NCBI RefSeq assembly: GCF_026262505.1
Contig: NC_067205.1
Span: forward strand, 930,001 to 994,000
Length of the DNA: 64,000 nucleotides
Direction: 5' to 3'
Origin: Trichomonas vaginalis G3
Taxonomy: Eukaryota; Parabasalia; Trichomonadida; Trichomonadidae
The first letter of the stretch is position 1; each line of letters opens with the position of its first letter. The position numbers were made by a program, and so were the translations under genes. Under the pieces are notes generated by a model. That model was given only the letters and a program-made list of their open reading frames with translations. It was not told the origin of the DNA and ran no database searches. Below are positions 1-9,077 of this stretch, in pieces.

Positions 1-1314
1 GATGACATTGATTTTGTCTTCCAGAAATTCACTTTGCCGCAAATGAAGTTTGATGAAGTAAATCTGCCAGTTTTTGACGGTTCTGACATGTCAAACGGTT
101 GCCAGTCAATGTCAGATTGTTTGAGTTACTGTGATCAATTTTTACCACTTGTTTTCATGATGAAAGTCAAGAACATCAATGATTTCCCACCGAATGCAAT
201 GAAGTTGTATAAATTGTTCTCTGATTTGAACGAATGGATTTCTTCTAGAAAGATCTCGACGTTTGCTCCTTATGGAGAAACAGCCAAGTCTTTCTTAGTC
301 AGTTTCGCGAAATTGAGGAGTTCTCTTGGAATTTCTGAAAAATCTGTTGAAGATTACCTGTTTTCTCTCGAAAAAGTCGTTTTGTTCGCAGATGACATTT
401 CTAAAATCGACACAAAACAATCTGCAGCAGAAGAACAACCAGTTACAACTGAAGAAGTCAAAGAAGAACCAAAAGAAGAAGAAAAAGTTGTTGAAATACA
501 AGAAATTGTTGAAGAAAAGAAGGAATTTGAGTTCAAACCAATTGAAAAGATAGAAGAACCTCAACAATTGCAAATTCCTCCACAGATAAATCAACAACAA
601 CAAACACATTCAAAGAAGAAACAAAAGAAACACATTTTCAACCAGTTCCAGATGCCTCCTCAGTTCCAAGATTACAAACCACAACAAACTCAACAACTTC
701 AGATGCCTCCACAACAAACTCAACAACTTCAGATGCCTCCACAGTTAAATCAACAGTTGCAAATGCCACCACAAATTTCGCAAATTCCTCCACAAACACA
801 AACATTGCAGATGCCTCCACACATTTCACAACAAACTCCTCCTCAGACACAGACTCTTCAGATGCCTCCACGGTTATCACAACAAGTTCCTCCTCCACAA
901 CAACAAACACTGCAGATGCCGCCTCAGTTCCAACAGATGAACACTGGATTTGGACAGATTCCGCCACAACAAACACAGCAATTCGTTGGGTTTGGCCAAC
1001 AACATCCTCCTCAACAGCAGGAGATGATTGGATTTGGACAGCAACAACAGTTCGGATTCGGACAACAGCAACCACAGCAACAGTTCGGATTCGCTCCTCA
1101 GTTCGGACAGCAACAATTCGGTTACGGAATGCAGTCTCCGTTCACCGGATTTGGAACTGCTCCTCCTCAGATGCAACATGTTTTCGTCGGCCAGAACCAG
1201 CCTCCGATGCAGCAGCAGTTCACGTACGGATTCGCTCAGAATAACGAACCAGAACAACAGGAGAATGAGCAGCAACAACAGTCCAACAGACAAAGAAAGA
1301 GAAGGAGAAATTAG
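1..1314 (+). CDS. Gln/Pro-rich protein with QMPPQ and GFGQQ repeats, 5' end outside window
   Basis: The frame is open from base 1 with no in-frame ATG until base 43, so the true start is probably upstream and the gene is partial. The first ~125 visible residues are an ordinary, probably helical domain (SMSDCLSYCDQFLPL to VVLFADDISKI). An E/K-rich linker follows (EEVKEEPKEEEK), then about 250 residues of Q/P-rich low-complexity sequence: first a ladder of LQMPPQ units, then FGFGQQ/GFGQ units that resemble nucleoporin-type FG spacing. The C-terminus is a basic QRKRRRN, a possible nuclear localisation signal. I do not recognise the N-terminal domain. The composition suggests an RNA-binding, nuclear pore or condensate-forming protein, but that is inference only. 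Confidence 0.7.
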   Translation, partial: DDIDFVFQKFTLPQMKFDEVNLPVFDGSDMSNGCQSMSDCLSYCDQFLPLVFMMKVKNINDFPPNAMKLYKLFSDLNEWISSRKISTFAPYGETAKSFLVSFAKLRSSLGISEKSVEDYLFSLEKVVLFADDISKIDTKQSAAEEQPVTTEEVKEEPKEEEKVVEIQEIVEEKKEFEFKPIEKIEEPQQLQIPPQINQQQQTHSKKKQKKHIFNQFQMPPQFQDYKPQQTQQLQMPPQQTQQLQMPPQLNQQLQMPPQISQIPPQTQTLQMPPHISQQTPPQTQTLQMPPRLSQQVPPPQQQTLQMPPQFQQMNTGFGQIPPQQTQQFVGFGQQHPPQQQEMIGFGQQQQFGFGQQQPQQQFGFAPQFGQQQFGYGMQSPFTGFGTAPPQMQHVFVGQNQPPMQQQFTYGFAQNNEPEQQENEQQQQSNRQRKRRRN

Positions 1315-1655
1315 AGAAGAAAATGTTTATATATATATTTTATAAAAAGAAAACTTTTTTTTATTGATTTATTCAAAGATTTTTTATTATAAAGCATTGA
1401 TTGGATTCATTAAAAACTCCAAACATCTTTATTAACTATAGTTCTTAATCATTTTAAGTGAATGTTCACACTAGTTTTAAGTTATGTTCCTTAAAATTCT
1501 GAAATTTAATCTAAATCATTTCATAACTAATCGTGAAAGTAATAAAAACCTTCTGAATTGATTTGAGTGGTTCTGATGACGTTAAATATCTCATTCTGAA
1601 TTATTCCTCCAGAAAAATCAAGAAAAAATTGTTGTTTTTCCATTGATAGCTATTT
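1315..1655. other. Intergenic, AT-rich
   Basis: About 340 bases between the Gln-rich gene and the end of the beta-helix fragment on the other strand. I see only AT-rich sequence with short T/A runs, presumably the two 3' UTRs. No RNA gene or repeat recognised. Confidence 0.5.
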
Positions 1656-1659
1656 CATA

Positions 1660-2770
1660 TGATCTACGTCAAGGAAAAATATGAAATAAGATTTAGTTTT
1701 ATTTGAAGAAAAAAGAAAGGAGATATTTAAAGTTGAATATGTCAAAAAGAGAGTGTCGATTGTAAACTTCATGTTTATTGGTTTCAATATAAAATGAAAA
1801 TTGGTCATAAATTGAAAATAATAAAATAAAAAATGAAAATAAATTAATAATTTCATAATCATCTGAAATTGTTTGCCGATTGATTAAAATTGGATTTTTT
1901 GCTTGGCATAGAGCCGTGGAAAGATGTTTGATTTCGTTTTTGATTTCTTCGTCGTATCTGTTACTAAATATAACATTTCCTGATGTTGCTTCATTATTTC
2001 TAAGATAACAATTAAAAACATTTGTTTGACCTGAATTTTGTATATAAAATGTATTAGTTCCTGAGTTATCAATAATGTTACATTCTTCAACTGTTAATGG
2101 ATTACATCTATCATTGTTGATAACTTGATCTTTTACTGAGTTATTAATGATGCTACATCGAATGATTTTTAGAGTGGAAAAAACTTAGTTTCTTAAACAG
2201 TATATATCTGTTGATGTGTTATTTATGATTGAATTATATGTGGAATTTGATTCTGGTTGTCCTAATTCAAATTGGTATCCACATCTTGTATTTGTTTTAA
2301 AATATGAAATATTTGTTTTTGTTAAGAATTCAATTCCATACACAAAGTGTATTGGTGCACCTCCAATTGTATTTGCAGAAGGTCTTGATAAAGTGCTTTC
2401 AATGAAATAATTCTTGAATGATCCAGATGATGTACAGCTATAGCAATACTGTCCCCAGTTTGATGTAAAACAGTTGAATGAACAAATTCGGTTGTGAACA
2501 ACTTCACCACTTTGAGTGTAAACTGCACCACCATACTCTGATGGGTTTGACACACTAACAAATGTACTATCTTCAAAAAGAAATTTAGAAGTACTTGTTG
2601 AATAAACTGCACGGTTGTTGAGATCTTCAAAGAAACACTCTTCAATACAGTATCTTTTGCTATCTGGGTATGTGCCATTTTTAACACGTTCGCATTCTCC
2701 ATTAAAATATTCGTTGAATTCTTGATGGAAAATGGCATAAAACCATTTTCATTTCAAAAAATTGTAAAAA
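1660..2770 (-). pseudogene. Beta-helix-like surface protein fragment, inverted copy 1
   Basis: Read on the minus strand this is homologous along its whole length to 19239-20288. The readable part (for example GGAVYTQSGEVVHNRICSFN and SYFKTNTRCGYQFELGQ) has the short N/C/I-rich rungs typical of right-handed parallel beta-helix proteins and resembles the intact gene at 9078. There is no in-frame ATG at the 5' end, where an in-frame TGA precedes the readable part, and a further in-frame stop lies at about 2185, after the residues IYCLRN, where copy 2 stays open. I read it as a non-functional gene fragment. The tail encodes a hydrophobic stretch (LFSFFILLFSIYDQ) in copy 2 and a similar one here. 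Its 5' edge lies directly beside the start codon of the gene at 2774. Confidence 0.6.
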
Positions 2771-2773
2771 AAA

Positions 2774-3472
2774 ATGCTTCAAGCGATTTCTTCTAAGTGG
2801 CTGGCTTTCAAAAGCAGACTAAATCCATACCCTCCGATATTAGATCCACAGGAATTTATGACAGGACAGTGGTATGTTGATGTTGACCATTATTATCAAA
2901 ATGGAAACAATGTTGAAAAGAGAAAAACACTTTACATGAAACCATATAGAAAGAATGTCGGGAACGAAGTGTTTTTCAGCATATACAATGTAACAGATTC
3001 TAATTCAAACGTTTTATTCAGAAAATTTATTGCACGATTTTTAGATGAAAACAAAACAATGGTATCATTTTCTTCTGTTTCAGATAGCATTGAAGAAAAT
3101 CTTGTTAATTTTACATTTACTAAAGATTTTGACTCTTCCAGAAAAACTCGTGGTCCAATACCGAATACTGATTGCAATTTCTCATTAATTTTAGCACCTA
3201 ATGGCGTAATGCAGTTAGTAATTTTGAATAATACTTCACAAGAATTATATAATATCGGATTTACTCGGAAACTAACAGAATCTGCCTCAATACCTTTGAA
3301 GTGGTACCATGTAGTATCTATTATTGGCATGTTTGTAGTTATTGGCTACATGATCAGTCAACCAGACGCTCCAGAAGCTTGTCCTGCCTGCAAACAACAA
3401 AAACAAGATGACGATAAAGCTCAAGATGCACCAGTGAAAAAGAAGTCTGATCTCGAAAAGAAGAACGATTAA
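2774..3472 (+). CDS. Hypothetical protein with one C-terminal membrane segment
   Basis: A 232-residue protein starting at ATG 2774. Residues 1-175 look like a soluble beta-rich domain (DPQEFMTGQWYVDVDHYYQ, NCNFSLILAPNGVMQLVILN). It is followed by one hydrophobic helix (HVVSIIGMFVVIGYMI, about residues 179-195) and a short hydrophilic tail with a CPAC motif and a Lys/Asp-rich end. There is no clear N-terminal signal peptide. The arrangement fits a single-pass or tail-anchored membrane protein facing the cytosol or ER lumen. Family not recognised; an ER membrane complex-type subunit is one possibility but unsupported. A TCATTTC close to the ATG fits the trichomonad initiator. The start region abuts the inverted beta-helix fragment, so its upstream DNA is duplicated sequence. 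Confidence 0.65.
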   Translation: MLQAISSKWLAFKSRLNPYPPILDPQEFMTGQWYVDVDHYYQNGNNVEKRKTLYMKPYRKNVGNEVFFSIYNVTDSNSNVLFRKFIARFLDENKTMVSFSSVSDSIEENLVNFTFTKDFDSSRKTRGPIPNTDCNFSLILAPNGVMQLVILNNTSQELYNIGFTRKLTESASIPLKWYHVVSIIGMFVVIGYMISQPDAPEACPACKQQKQDDDKAQDAPVKKKSDLEKKND

Positions 3473-3703
3473 TTTAATAATTTTATTGTTTAATTTGTAA
3501 TAAAGATATATAGAATTTAGAGTAAACCGTTTTTTGATGTTCAAAATCTATTAAAAGTCTGAGATAAAAATTTATAAATTTTAATTTTTAATAATTTCAA
3601 TGATTCGTAGTTGAATTATTACTATATTCATTCAGAACTTTAAAGTTTTGCTCATAAAAGATGATTTTATTTAATAATATTTTTATTTATACAAAAACAC
3701 AAT

Positions 3704-4840
3704 TTACATTAACATTTGGAATATAGAATTGAATAAAGTGACGATCACATAGAAAATTGCAGGGCCAGCACCGGTCATTCCAAAAGATGTAAGAGATACA
3801 AGAAAAGAAACACTGAAAATTGATTGGAATATAAACAAAATCCAGTTATCTTCTTTGGGAAGTCGTGGGGACTTGTCATTTTTAATTCCGTTTTCAATAA
3901 TTTCGATGCTTAATTTCGGATCGATTTTTCTTCTTTCATCGTCATCATTTGTTGCTTCTTGGTTTTTATAGTATTCGATAACAAGCTCGTAGTTAGTTTT
4001 TAATTGAGGCATAATTATTTTCTTGATTTCTTCTTGTAAAAGCGTTTGTAGCTGTAGCTTACGATTTGGAAATTGGGGATTTGGCTGAGGAATGATATCA
4101 ATTCGATCTTCAGCCTCATTAATTTCAATTCTTATTTGATTATCTTGGAAAGTATTATTTTGTATAGGGGGATCATCGGAACAATCTTCTGAAGGGTCAT
4201 TAGGCCTATCTGTTTGTAATGTCGTGTTTAATTTTTCATTTACTTCTGTATTTTCTTGTTGTTGTGGTTGTGTATAGTTATTTGTATATTGTAAGCCTAT
4301 TGTTACCTCATTTGGTCTGATATCTTGTTGATTTTCTTCATTTTCTATTTGGTCAGGAATTTCTTGGTTTTCAGTATCATTAATTTCATTTCCGGTAGCA
4401 TTTTCATTTAGAGTTGCATCATTGTTTACGTTTTGATCAGGTAAATCATCAAAAATTTCTTGAGTTTCAAGGTGCAAATCATTGTTTTGATTTTGTTCGT
4501 CTTGTATTGTAATTTGCTCTTCAGTTTCTTCATCATTATATATGCTGACAGAAAATATGTCTTCATTTATTACTAAATGTTTATTATTTGGTTCTAAAGT
4601 TGCAAGGTTCCTGAAATCCTCTGCAAAGTTAAACCTTGTGTCATCATCTGGTTCTTGGTGCTCAGAAATGGGGAATATGTAAACAATTTTTGACGGGTTG
4701 ATCGGTTTTTGACAAATTGGGCATTTCGTGTTTTTCTTTAAGAAGTCATACACGCAGGAAGCACAAAAGGCATGCCCACAGTTCAAAAGTACAGGCTTCT
4801 TTATTCTGTTGTAGCAAATTTTACAAATTTGTTTTCCCAT
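3704..4840 (-). CDS. RING-finger protein with C-terminal membrane segments, probable E3 ubiquitin ligase
   Basis: 378 residues from an ATG at 4840. The N-terminus is a complete C3HC4 RING: C6-C9, C21-x-H23, C26-C29, C40-C43. A very acidic, N/Q-rich middle (about residues 95-230) follows. The last ~45 residues are hydrophobic (WILFIFQSIFSVSFLVSL and IFYVIVTLFNSIFQMLM) and likely form two membrane helices. An N-terminal RING with a C-terminal membrane anchor is the architecture of RNF5/RNF185/RMA-type ER ligases, so a membrane quality-control role is a reasonable inference. The long acidic linker is unlike those short proteins. Its ATG lies only 30 bp from the divergent ATG at 4871. Confidence 0.8.
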   Translation of the reverse strand: MGKQICKICYNRIKKPVLLNCGHAFCASCVYDFLKKNTKCPICQKPINPSKIVYIFPISEHQEPDDDTRFNFAEDFRNLATLEPNNKHLVINEDIFSVSIYNDEETEEQITIQDEQNQNNDLHLETQEIFDDLPDQNVNNDATLNENATGNEINDTENQEIPDQIENEENQQDIRPNEVTIGLQYTNNYTQPQQQENTEVNEKLNTTLQTDRPNDPSEDCSDDPPIQNNTFQDNQIRIEINEAEDRIDIIPQPNPQFPNRKLQLQTLLQEEIKKIIMPQLKTNYELVIEYYKNQEATNDDDERRKIDPKLSIEIIENGIKNDKSPRLPKEDNWILFIFQSIFSVSFLVSLTSFGMTGAGPAIFYVIVTLFNSIFQMLM

Positions 4841-4849
4841 TTAAATTTT

Positions 4850-4860
4850 TGTCACTTTTT
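4850..4860 (+). promoter_or_regulatory. Initiator-like element TGTCACTTTTT
   Basis: TCACTTTT matches the trichomonad Inr consensus TCAYW and lies 11-20 bases before the ATG at 4871. It is in the orientation of the plus-strand lectin-like gene, not of the RING gene, so it is assigned to the former. It marks the original promoter of a gene now interrupted by an element. Confidence 0.6.
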
Positions 4861-4870
4861 TATTCATTGA

Positions 4871-6284
4871 ATGTCTTTTTATATCATGAAGGGTGCACCT
4901 GTATGTACGTTTATTTGAGAGGAGGAGGATTACCCTCTCAATTTTGAGGGATTCGTTAGTTTATTTTCTCGATGAATATGCAATAAAATTTGATTTTTAC
5001 CTTATCAATATACTTCATATAATATACACATGTTCATGTAAAAACTTTTTTCCAAAATCCTCAGGAATTAAGGGATTTTTGAATTTTAAAAATTTTTTTC
5101 GAATTTTTTCGAAAAAAAAATATTTTCAGAACAGCCTTAACGGCTAAGATTTAGGAACAATGTTAAGTATCAAAAAGAAAGGAGGTCTGATATAGACAAC
5201 ATATATCGTTGAAGGTTGAAAAAATCTCTAATATTTGAGCCCAAAATTTCAAATTTTAATTTTTTGAAAAAAGAGGCCACCCGTATGTACGTTTATTTGA
5301 GAGGAGGATTATATTTTTGAAAGGGTGAAACATTATGAATATGTTAATTATATAATAATATGTATTATTATAAAAAAGAAAAAATAAAGCACGTTAAAAT
5401 TTTTCTTTCTTGATTTTTTACAAAATCTACTTAGAATTATGCAAAATATGACTAAATAATTATAAATTTCAAGTTAAATTTTAATTTTGATAAATAATTT
5501 AAATTTCAAAATATCAAGTTCAGTTCGACTATGTATGTAGTAATTCCTCAATAAAGTGCCAAAACCCTATTAAAATATATGAACATTTTCAACATTTTAT
5601 TGTTTTTATTTAAAAATTTGATGGAATATGAGCTTCAAACAATTATTATGTAAATAAAAATAATTAAATATATGTATTTATTCGTATTACAACCGTAGTA
5701 AGTCGATTCTTCCTTTCTTCTACTGAGTTTTGAATTTGATTTCGAATTGTAAAGAGATTCAAAGGGAAAATACTAGCGGATAAAAACTAACTCCATGAAA
5801 GGGTCATAATGGGGTCAAGTTGTATTTTTTGATATTTTTTGCTTTTCGAGCCTAAATAGGTAGCCAAGATAATGCCCAAAAATAAGGTTCTAAATTCTGA
5901 AGTTTACATGATCCTCTCGTGTGCACCCTTAATGAAGGGAAGGAATTGTATATAGATTCAACCGACAGTAAAAGTGCAGACAAAAAGAATATTGTATGCC
6001 AAAAATTAAAGAAAAAGAATATTCAACAGTTCGTAATCAAAGAAAATAAAATTGTTAGCGTTTATTCTGGAAAAGTACTTGAATCAGACCCGGAAACAGG
6101 AAAATTATTCTTTGCAGCACCATCACATACATCTTCTCAGTTATTTTTCTTTGATCCTGATGGGACAATAAGAAATGTACATGATCTGTGCTTGACTCTT
6201 TCATTAAGTAAAGGTTCTATAATAGTATTGAGAGAATACAAAGGATCTCCAAGTCAAAGATGGCGCGTTGTTACATTTCCTTAA
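4871..6284 (+). pseudogene. Ricin-type lectin-like small gene split by a TTAA element after its fifth codon
   Basis: The open frame ending at 6284 (about 118 residues: NEGKELYIDSTDSK to SPSQRWRVVTFP) has no ATG of its own; its 5' edge is the terminal repeat of an element. On the other side of that element, at 4871, an ATG with a good Inr opens the frame MSFYI and is cut at the TTAA-like target. The two host flanks are in the same frame across the target, giving MSFYI-INEGKELY. The C-terminal QRW motif and the repeating hydrophobic pattern suggest a ricin B-type beta-trefoil domain; at ~120 residues it would be one trefoil. So this is a small lectin-like gene inactivated by a transposon-like insertion, unless the element is spliced out, for which I see no canonical 3' splice site. 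Confidence 0.6.
4891..5928. mobile_element. TTAA-flanked non-autonomous DNA element, about 1.04 kb
   Basis: The left end reads GGGTGCACCTG after TGAA (4887-4890); the right end reads CGTGTGCACCC before TTAA (5929-5932), giving inverted ends GGGTGCAC. The interior is AT-rich and non-coding. It contains a subterminal hairpin CTCTCAATTTTGAGGG (about 4935) also seen in the element at 44153, and a direct repeat of GTATGTACGTTTATTTGAGA at about 4901 and 5283. TTAA targets with GGG/CCC ends are typical of the piggyBac superfamily, so a piggyBac-type MITE is the best guess. The left target copy has one mismatch, suggesting some age. Confidence 0.6.
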
Positions 6285-6728
6285 ATTTTGTTTTGATTAA
6301 TTACATGAATGCTTAGTTATTATATATTAGCTATTGTTCATTTTCATCTTATTTTAAATGATATGTTATGTGTTAGTTTATTTATTTCTTTATTATTGTT
6401 TTTCTATATAGAAATTTCCTTGAAGAAGTAACTCAAATTACTAAATTAGATGTTAGTTGTTCTCGGAATAAAATTCACAAGATCATATTCCCGAGATTAA
6501 TGCATTCCTATAATATGATCAAAATTTTTTATTTAATGACATGGTAATTGCATCTCTGGCAAACATGATACACTTTCACTATGTAAGCATTGAATGAATG
6601 GAGCTCTATTCTGCATCTCCAATATTATATTGAATTGTCACTTTTTGTCCCCAGCAGACCACTGATAAAAAAATTCATATTCGGTCCAATCGATGAATTT
6701 ATCGCGACCTATTATTTTTAAAATTTTG
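6285..6728. other. Intergenic, no gene recognised
   Basis: About 440 bases of AT-rich DNA between the lectin-like gene and the Inr of the next gene. No tRNA, repeat or open frame worth calling was seen. Confidence 0.5.
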
Positions 6729-6736
6729 TCACTTTT
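6729..6736 (+). promoter_or_regulatory. Initiator-like element TCACTTTT
   Basis: Matches TCAYW and lies about 30 bases before the ATG at 6765, in the same orientation as that gene. It is somewhat farther from the ATG than the other Inr-like sites here. Confidence 0.5.
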
Positions 6737-6764
6737 CTAATGATGTTTTGTCAAAGATTTTAGA

Positions 6765-8144
6765 ATGGAATATAAAGAATCTTTAGAGAAACAAGATAAC
6801 GATCGCGATCCAAACAATGTAGAACATAACGAAGAAGAAGAAATTAGCTTTGAAATAGTGATTAATGATCTTTTTTCCACTTATGAAGAAAATAACTCAA
6901 CAAAACTCTCAGAAATCATTGAAACATTCTTGAATTGCCTTCATACCATCAAGGAAAAGCCATTAGATATGTTTATGGAGAAAAATCTCCTTGGATTTTT
7001 CATTTCAGTTTTAGGTAATAAAGGATACGCCAATTGCTACATCAACATCATTAATTCACTCATTCTACTTGCATCATTCATTGATTTAAATCTCGAACCT
7101 CTTATAACAGAAGAAGCTTTTGAAATCTACGAAACTGTTGCCTTTCCTATCATCAACGATTTAGTTTTGCAATTTACTTTCTATGATTCAATACTTAATT
7201 CTAATATTCCAGGTTCAATTACATTTTTCAAAGCTGGTTTATTAAATAAAGTTTTTGAAGTTCTTTTGAACGATGAAATAGATATAGAGATTAAAGATAA
7301 GGCAATTAAGCTCATTGCCACCGTTTTGTTCTCAATATTCCCTCAATATAATGAAGATGAAATTTTCCAAAAGATTTTACATGACTTGACAACTTTTATC
7401 CTTAGCATTAGTCATCAGGTACAAACATTTAGTGCAAACATGCTATATGCTGCCTACGCATGCTTAACTCTTTCATCAGAAACAACAATTCTTATGATTC
7501 AAGAGTTTCCACTTGAAATTCTTTACAATTCCTTCCAAAATAATGATAAAAATACCGAAAGAATCATTATCATCATTGTAAAGACATTAGTTACATCAGG
7601 AGATCCAAGATTTTTCGAAAAGTGGGATTTTTCACCATTTTTCAGCGTAATTCATGATAAATATGAGGAAACAATGATGATGTTCATTGATTTGTGCACA
7701 GATCTCTGCAATTTATATGTTTCTTTCGCAAGATATTTATTTGAATCAGAAACAATTAAGTTTTTCTTTTCAGCCATCGAAGATGCACCATTTAATATCA
7801 AGGAGAGAGCTCTTAAGACAATTTCTGCTGTGTTTAAGCATGAAAACAGAGATTATATTATAAAACTCTTGGAAATGGGCTTCATTGACGTGATTTCTGA
7901 CTTTCTTAGTTTAGATTCTGGTTCATTCTTAAGCAAATGCGTTGTTGCTCTCACAAATATCCTTATGTTCGCGACAACTAACGCAGAAATAGGAGAATTG
8001 ATTCTGAAATCGTTTGATGATAACGATACAATCAATGTCCTTGAAGAAATCCTTCAAAATACAACAAATGAAGATTTAATTGCTGATATCGAAATATTTT
8101 TGGAAAATTACAAGATGATTTTCCTTAATGATGAAGAAATGTAA
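6765..8144 (+). CDS. ARM/HEAT-like helical repeat protein
   Basis: 459 residues. The ATG at 6765 is preceded in frame by a TAG, so the start is secure. After an acidic N-terminus (HNEEEEISFEIVINDLF) the protein is a chain of amphipathic helix pairs with hydrophobic I/L/F spacing (for example SEIIETFLNCLHTIKEK, IKDKAIKLIATVLFSIFPQ, NIKERALKTISAVFKHEN, SKCVVALTNILMFAT), typical of armadillo-like solenoids such as importin-alpha. No signal peptide or membrane segment. The paralogue-rich ARM-like family is common in trichomonads; the partner and function cannot be told from the sequence. Confidence 0.7.
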   Translation: MEYKESLEKQDNDRDPNNVEHNEEEEISFEIVINDLFSTYEENNSTKLSEIIETFLNCLHTIKEKPLDMFMEKNLLGFFISVLGNKGYANCYINIINSLILLASFIDLNLEPLITEEAFEIYETVAFPIINDLVLQFTFYDSILNSNIPGSITFFKAGLLNKVFEVLLNDEIDIEIKDKAIKLIATVLFSIFPQYNEDEIFQKILHDLTTFILSISHQVQTFSANMLYAAYACLTLSSETTILMIQEFPLEILYNSFQNNDKNTERIIIIIVKTLVTSGDPRFFEKWDFSPFFSVIHDKYEETMMMFIDLCTDLCNLYVSFARYLFESETIKFFFSAIEDAPFNIKERALKTISAVFKHENRDYIIKLLEMGFIDVISDFLSLDSGSFLSKCVVALTNILMFATTNAEIGELILKSFDDNDTINVLEEILQNTTNEDLIADIEIFLENYKMIFLNDEEM

Positions 8145-8550
8145 TATGTATATTGTTTTATTTATAATAAAGTATTAATTTTTATAAAAAATTCGATCTT
8201 TACACAAATCTAAACATTTGTGATGCATTTACTAGCACTGTCAACCAAAATTTTTATCTTTTGATACATGTTGGTCTTGATATTATTCTTCTTTGTCTTT
8301 GATAATATAAATCTTAATTGAAATATCGATAAATGTTGGCATTGTCAATCTTTGATTATACTTCCTATCAATATTACATTAGAACCCCAACAAGGATATA
8401 AAAATCAAAGTTTCAAATTCAGATGCTATTTTTTTGGGTGATTACTAGATAGTTTTAGTAATTTACATCCTAGTGGAGCAGCATTGTGTTTATTTTAATC
8501 AATTACCAAAAAATGATGTGAAAATTATAAAAAATTACAAATTTTAAACT
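8145..8550. other. Intergenic between convergent genes
   Basis: About 400 AT-rich bases between the 3' ends of the ARM-like gene and the Hsp20 gene. Nothing beyond presumed 3' UTRs was recognised. Confidence 0.5.
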
Positions 8551-8883
8551 TTACTCAAGGTTGATCTTAATTTCACGCTTCTTTGTTTTTGGAATTGTAA
8601 TTGTTAAAAGACCTTCGTTAAGAGCGGCAGTGATCTTTTCTGCATCACCGTCTTTTGGAACCTTCCAGCTGCTTTCGATTGAACCGTATACACGGCCACT
8701 GTCAATCTTTGTGTAGTCTTTGCATGGACCTTTCTTTTCTGCCTTAACTGAAATAATATTTTCAGAAATGTCAATATTGACATCTTTTTTAGCAATGCCT
8801 GGCAATTCTATGTTGATAAGATAGCTAGCTGCTGTTTCAAAGGAGTCTGAAGGTGCAGTAATTGTTGTTTTTGTAACACTCAT
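8551..8883 (-). CDS. Small heat shock protein, Hsp20/alpha-crystallin family
   Basis: 110 residues from the ATG at 8883. It is almost entirely one alpha-crystallin domain: YLINIELPGIAKKDVNIDI (strands 2-3), ENIISVKAEKK (the 'I-V-A-E' strand), then the hallmark region YGSIESSWKVPKDGDAEKI followed by AALNEGLLTITIPK, which is the A-x-x-x-x-G-L-L-x-I-x-I-P signature. The N-terminal arm is very short (about 18 residues) and there is almost no C-terminal extension beyond KREIKINLE, which carries an I-x-I-like motif. It should act as an ATP-independent holdase chaperone in the cytosol. A TGTCACTTTT lies just upstream but in the opposite orientation. Confidence 0.9.
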   Translation of the reverse strand: MSVTKTTITAPSDSFETAASYLINIELPGIAKKDVNIDISENIISVKAEKKGPCKDYTKIDSGRVYGSIESSWKVPKDGDAEKITAALNEGLLTITIPKTKKREIKINLE

Positions 8884-9077
8884 ATTTTTATGTCACTTTT
8901 ATCTCTCTCAATCTTAAAACCTATTTGTCTGGATATCTACGGGCGTAACAGATTTGGAGCTGAGAAAATATAAATAAATAGGTAGATAAACAGAACAATC
9001 ACATTTACTATCCCTGAATTTTTCTGAAACTATTTTTTTTTACCCATTTTATGGGCTGAAAAGCCCTAGAAGTCTCA

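Noticed and set aside
638-1293. Val/Leu-rich minus-strand frames opposite the Gln-rich gene
   Set aside because: Antisense shadows of CAA/CAG repeats.
4900-5800. Element at 4891-5928 as an intron (GTATGT near its left end, ACTAAC at about 5787)
   Set aside because: The trichomonad 3' consensus ACTAACACACAG is absent near the right end, and the TTAA plus inverted ends explain the boundaries better.
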